Source of the DNA: G963663315 sp963663315
Lineage (GTDB): Bacteria > Pseudomonadota > Gammaproteobacteria > Arenicellales > Poriferihabitantaceae
Assembly: GCA_963663315.1 (NCBI GenBank)
Contig: OY760176.1
Span: 1,178,001-1,242,000, forward strand
Reading direction: 5' to 3'
DNA: 64,000 nt
Below the pieces are notes generated by a model, which saw only the letters and a program-made list of their open reading frames with translations, had not been told where the DNA came from and did not search any database. Of the stretch, positions 62,784-64,000 are shown piece by piece (the first letter of the stretch is position 1; each line of letters opens with the position of its first letter). A program made the translations under genes and the position numbers.

Positions 62784-64000
62784 CCCGCATCGGCGGTGGG
62801 CGCGTCGTTGGCGTTCGTCAGCGTCACCGTCAGGTCCGCCGTATCCGTCTGTGTGCCGTCGCTGACCTCGACCGAGACCGCGTAGCTGCGGTTCGTATCG
62901 GTGTCGTCGGGGTTCTCGAAGTCCTTCGCCGACACGAACGCCAGCACGCCGTTGGAACTGAGCGTGAACTTGCCGCCGTCCGCCCCGCCCGCGGCGCCCG
63001 ACGGAATCGACCAGGTGAGATCGGCGTCCGGCGTGTCGGCATCGGTCGCTGTCAGCGTCGCCACCGCCGTCTGGTTCTCCGCGGCCCTCAAGCTCGTCGC
63101 GCCGGTGATGACCGGCGGTTGGGCCGGTTGACCGCCCGTCACCGTCACGGTGTCGTCGTGGTGCAGGCCGCCCGCGTCGGTCACCCGGAGCCTGAACGTC
63201 AAGGTGGTCGCTTCGGTCAGCGCGGCCGGCGCGGTGAAGGTCGCCGTGGCGGCGTTGGCGCCCGTCAGCGACACGGTTGCCCCGCCCGGCTGCGTCCAGG
63301 CGTAGCTCACGTTGCCGCCCGCGTCCGGATCGCTTCCCGAACCGCTCAGCGTCACGGTCGCACCCGGCTGGACAAAGAACTGGTTCGGGCCCGCATCGGC
63401 GGTGGGCGCCTCGTTGACGTTCGTCAGCGTCACCGTCAGGTTCGCCGTGCCCGTCAGGCTGTCGCCGTCGCTGACCTGGACCGTGACCTCGTAGATGCCG
63501 TCGGTATCGGCGTCGTCGGGGTTCTCGAAGTCCTTCGCCGACGTGAACGCCAGCACGCCGGCGGAACTGAGCGTGAACTTGCCGCGGTCCGCCCCGCCCG
63601 CGGCGCCCGCCGGAATCAACCAGGTGAAAGGGCCGCCCGGCGTCTTGATATCGCTCGCCGTCAGCGTCGCCACCTCCGTCGGGATTTCCTGGTTTTCCGC
63701 GGCCGTGAAGCTCGTCGATCCGGTCACCCACGGCGTCAAACCTCGCACCGTGACGCTGGCCGGAGCGGACAGCGGCCGGTCATCGGTCGTACACACCACA
63801 CTTTCCCGGTTGCAGGCCTCCTCGCTCACAGGCAGCGTGATGGTCACTTCGCCATTGCCATCGGGCGTCACATCGATCTTCCAGCCGCGGGGGCGGAGGG
63901 GTTCCGCCAGCCGGCCCTGGTTTTTCAGCGTGCCGCCGGTGATCGTCAATAGCCCGTTCGGGAACGCCCGGTAGCTCAGGTTGTCATTCTCGCTGAAGAC
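62747..64000 (-). CDS. giant surface protein, segment 1: N-terminal-most visible part, runs off the window
   Basis: The frame is open from the window edge: 64000 onward reads VFSENDNLSYRAFPNGLLTI, an FSE-type module cut by the edge. It continues with ITLPVSEEACN and CTTDDRPLSAPASVTV. Cadherin, PKD (PNQFFVQPGATVTLSGSG) and cadherin domains follow, up to NANDAPTADAG. Near 62,783 a missing base throws the frame into PTRPASRPARP and a stop at 62747. The true start and any signal peptide lie to the right of the window. Confidence 0.75.
   Translation of the reverse strand, partial: VFSENDNLSYRAFPNGLLTITGGTLKNQGRLAEPLRPRGWKIDVTPDGNGEVTITLPVSEEACNRESVVCTTDDRPLSAPASVTVRGLTPWVTGSTSFTAAENQEIPTEVATLTASDIKTPGGPFTWLIPAGAAGGADRGKFTLSSAGVLAFTSAKDFENPDDADTDGIYEVTVQVSDGDSLTGTANLTVTLTNVNEAPTADAGPNQFFVQPGATVTLSGSGSDPDAGGNVSYAWTQPGGATVSLTGANAATATFTAPAALTEATTLTFRLRVTDAGGLHHDDTVTVTGGQPAQPPVITGATSLRAAENQTAVATLTATDADTPDADLTWSIPSGAAGGADGGKFTLSSNGVLAFVSAKDFENPDDTDTNRSYAVSVEVSDGTQTDTADLTVTLTNANDAPTADAGPTRPASRPARP
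62780..62786 (-). other. frameshift: one base missing in the giant gene
   Basis: The plus strand reads CTGGTCGGGCCCGCATC, whereas siblings read CTGGTCGGCGCCCGCATC. The lost C breaks ADAG-ADQTG; homology resumes in the next frame as DQTGIAPGATV. Confidence 0.85.

Larger units (their letters stand above)
35730..64000 (-). pseudogene. giant modular autotransporter-type surface protein gene, interrupted by three frameshifts and one stop; continues beyond the window
   Basis: One coding unit of at least 28,271 bases runs from the window edge to TGA at 35730-35732. Domain order is kept across every break, so the pieces are one gene. From the N-terminal side: cadherin-PKD pairs with FSE-type modules (64.0-57.6 kb); array A of Ig-like triple modules (57.6-53.1); an edge-strand module and two choice-of-anchor/cadherin blocks (53.1-51.1); a Calx-beta-like domain (51.1-50.7); LRR blocks (50.3-47.5); array B (47.5-41.0); SwmB-like and Calx-beta-like domains (41.0-37.3); and an autotransporter beta-barrel (about 37.0-35.7). 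The signal peptide would lie beyond the window. Intact it would exceed 9,400 residues. I call it pseudogene because the sequence as given cannot be translated through. If the four lesions are sequencing or assembly errors it is a functional giant adhesin. G+C is visibly much higher than in the flanking genes. Confidence 0.8.
57620..64000 (-). repeat. cadherin-PKD tandem pairs, period about 600 bp
   Basis: About nine pairs are visible. Each pair is a cadherin-like domain of about 100 residues (TAVATLTATDADTP, GKFTLSS-GVLAF, KDFENPDDADTNGIYAVTVEVSDG, LTVTLTNVNEAPT) followed by a PKD/REJ-like domain of about 95 residues (ADAGADQTG, VTLSGSGSDPDAGDTL, YAWTQTGG, TFTLRVTDAGDLFHEDTVTV). The recurring segment GTTCTCGAAGTCCT marks the cadherin core at about 58.0, 59.5, 60.1, 60.7, 61.4, 62.0, 62.9 and 63.5 kb. 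The series is interrupted by three FSE-type modules. Cadherin domains usually bind calcium between repeats. Confidence 0.8.

Overview
The window looks like a chromosomal piece of an uncultured, probably marine or host-associated gammaproteobacterium. The evidence is the conserved block ndk-rlmN-rodZ-hisS-yfgM-bamB-der facing xseA, a soluble transhydrogenase (sthA) followed by an HlyU-family gene, and a DegQ-type protease. No rRNA, tRNA, CRISPR array, integrase or insertion sequence was recognised. No gene-free stretch exceeds about 300 bases.

Layout. 1-3.3 kb: a SAM methyltransferase, an acyl-CoA ligase-like enzyme and an EamA exporter. 3.5-7.1 kb: a compact rpe-trpE-trpG-trpC operon (minus strand) that lacks trpD. 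7.1-10.4 kb: degQ-like protease diverging from sthA and an HlyU-family gene. 10.5-11.5 kb: a helical-repeat protein split by one in-frame TAA. 11.6-15.7 kb: an overlapping run of an enolase-superfamily dehydratase, bifunctional nnr and xseA. 15.7-24.6 kb: housekeeping genes der, bamB, yfgM-like, hisS, rodZ-like, rlmN, ndk, mtaB and iscA-like (minus strand). 24.8-32.2 kb: a HAD phosphatase and a methylated-amine set (a four-domain dimethylglycine/sarcosine dehydrogenase-like flavoprotein, a non-pyrrolysine MttB-family methyltransferase, a PhnD-like binding protein and a BetA-like choline dehydrogenase). These could together handle choline, betaine or related compounds. 32.3-35.6 kb: a DUF547 protein, two glycosyltransferases and a small exported CxxC protein.

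35.7-64.0 kb is one giant, visibly GC-rich minus-strand gene that runs out of the right edge. It ends in an autotransporter-type outer-membrane beta-barrel with a terminal Phe. Ahead of the barrel are more than 8,900 residues of modular passenger: cadherin-PKD pairs, two arrays of an approximately 834-bp Ig-like triple module, Calx-beta-like and SwmB-like domains, two leucine-rich-repeat blocks and two choice-of-anchor-like modules. In this sequence it is cut by three single-base frameshifts (near 62,783, 47,182 and 39,325) and one amber codon (61,269-61,271). Each can be located exactly or nearly so by comparison with sibling repeats or the reading frame. If these are sequencing errors, the gene encodes a surface protein of at least about 9,400 residues; if real, it is decaying or phase-switched.

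Short hairpin repeats of one family (a GTAGGGGC-like lead followed by an 7-8 bp stem) lie in several gaps, including three in tandem just after the giant gene.
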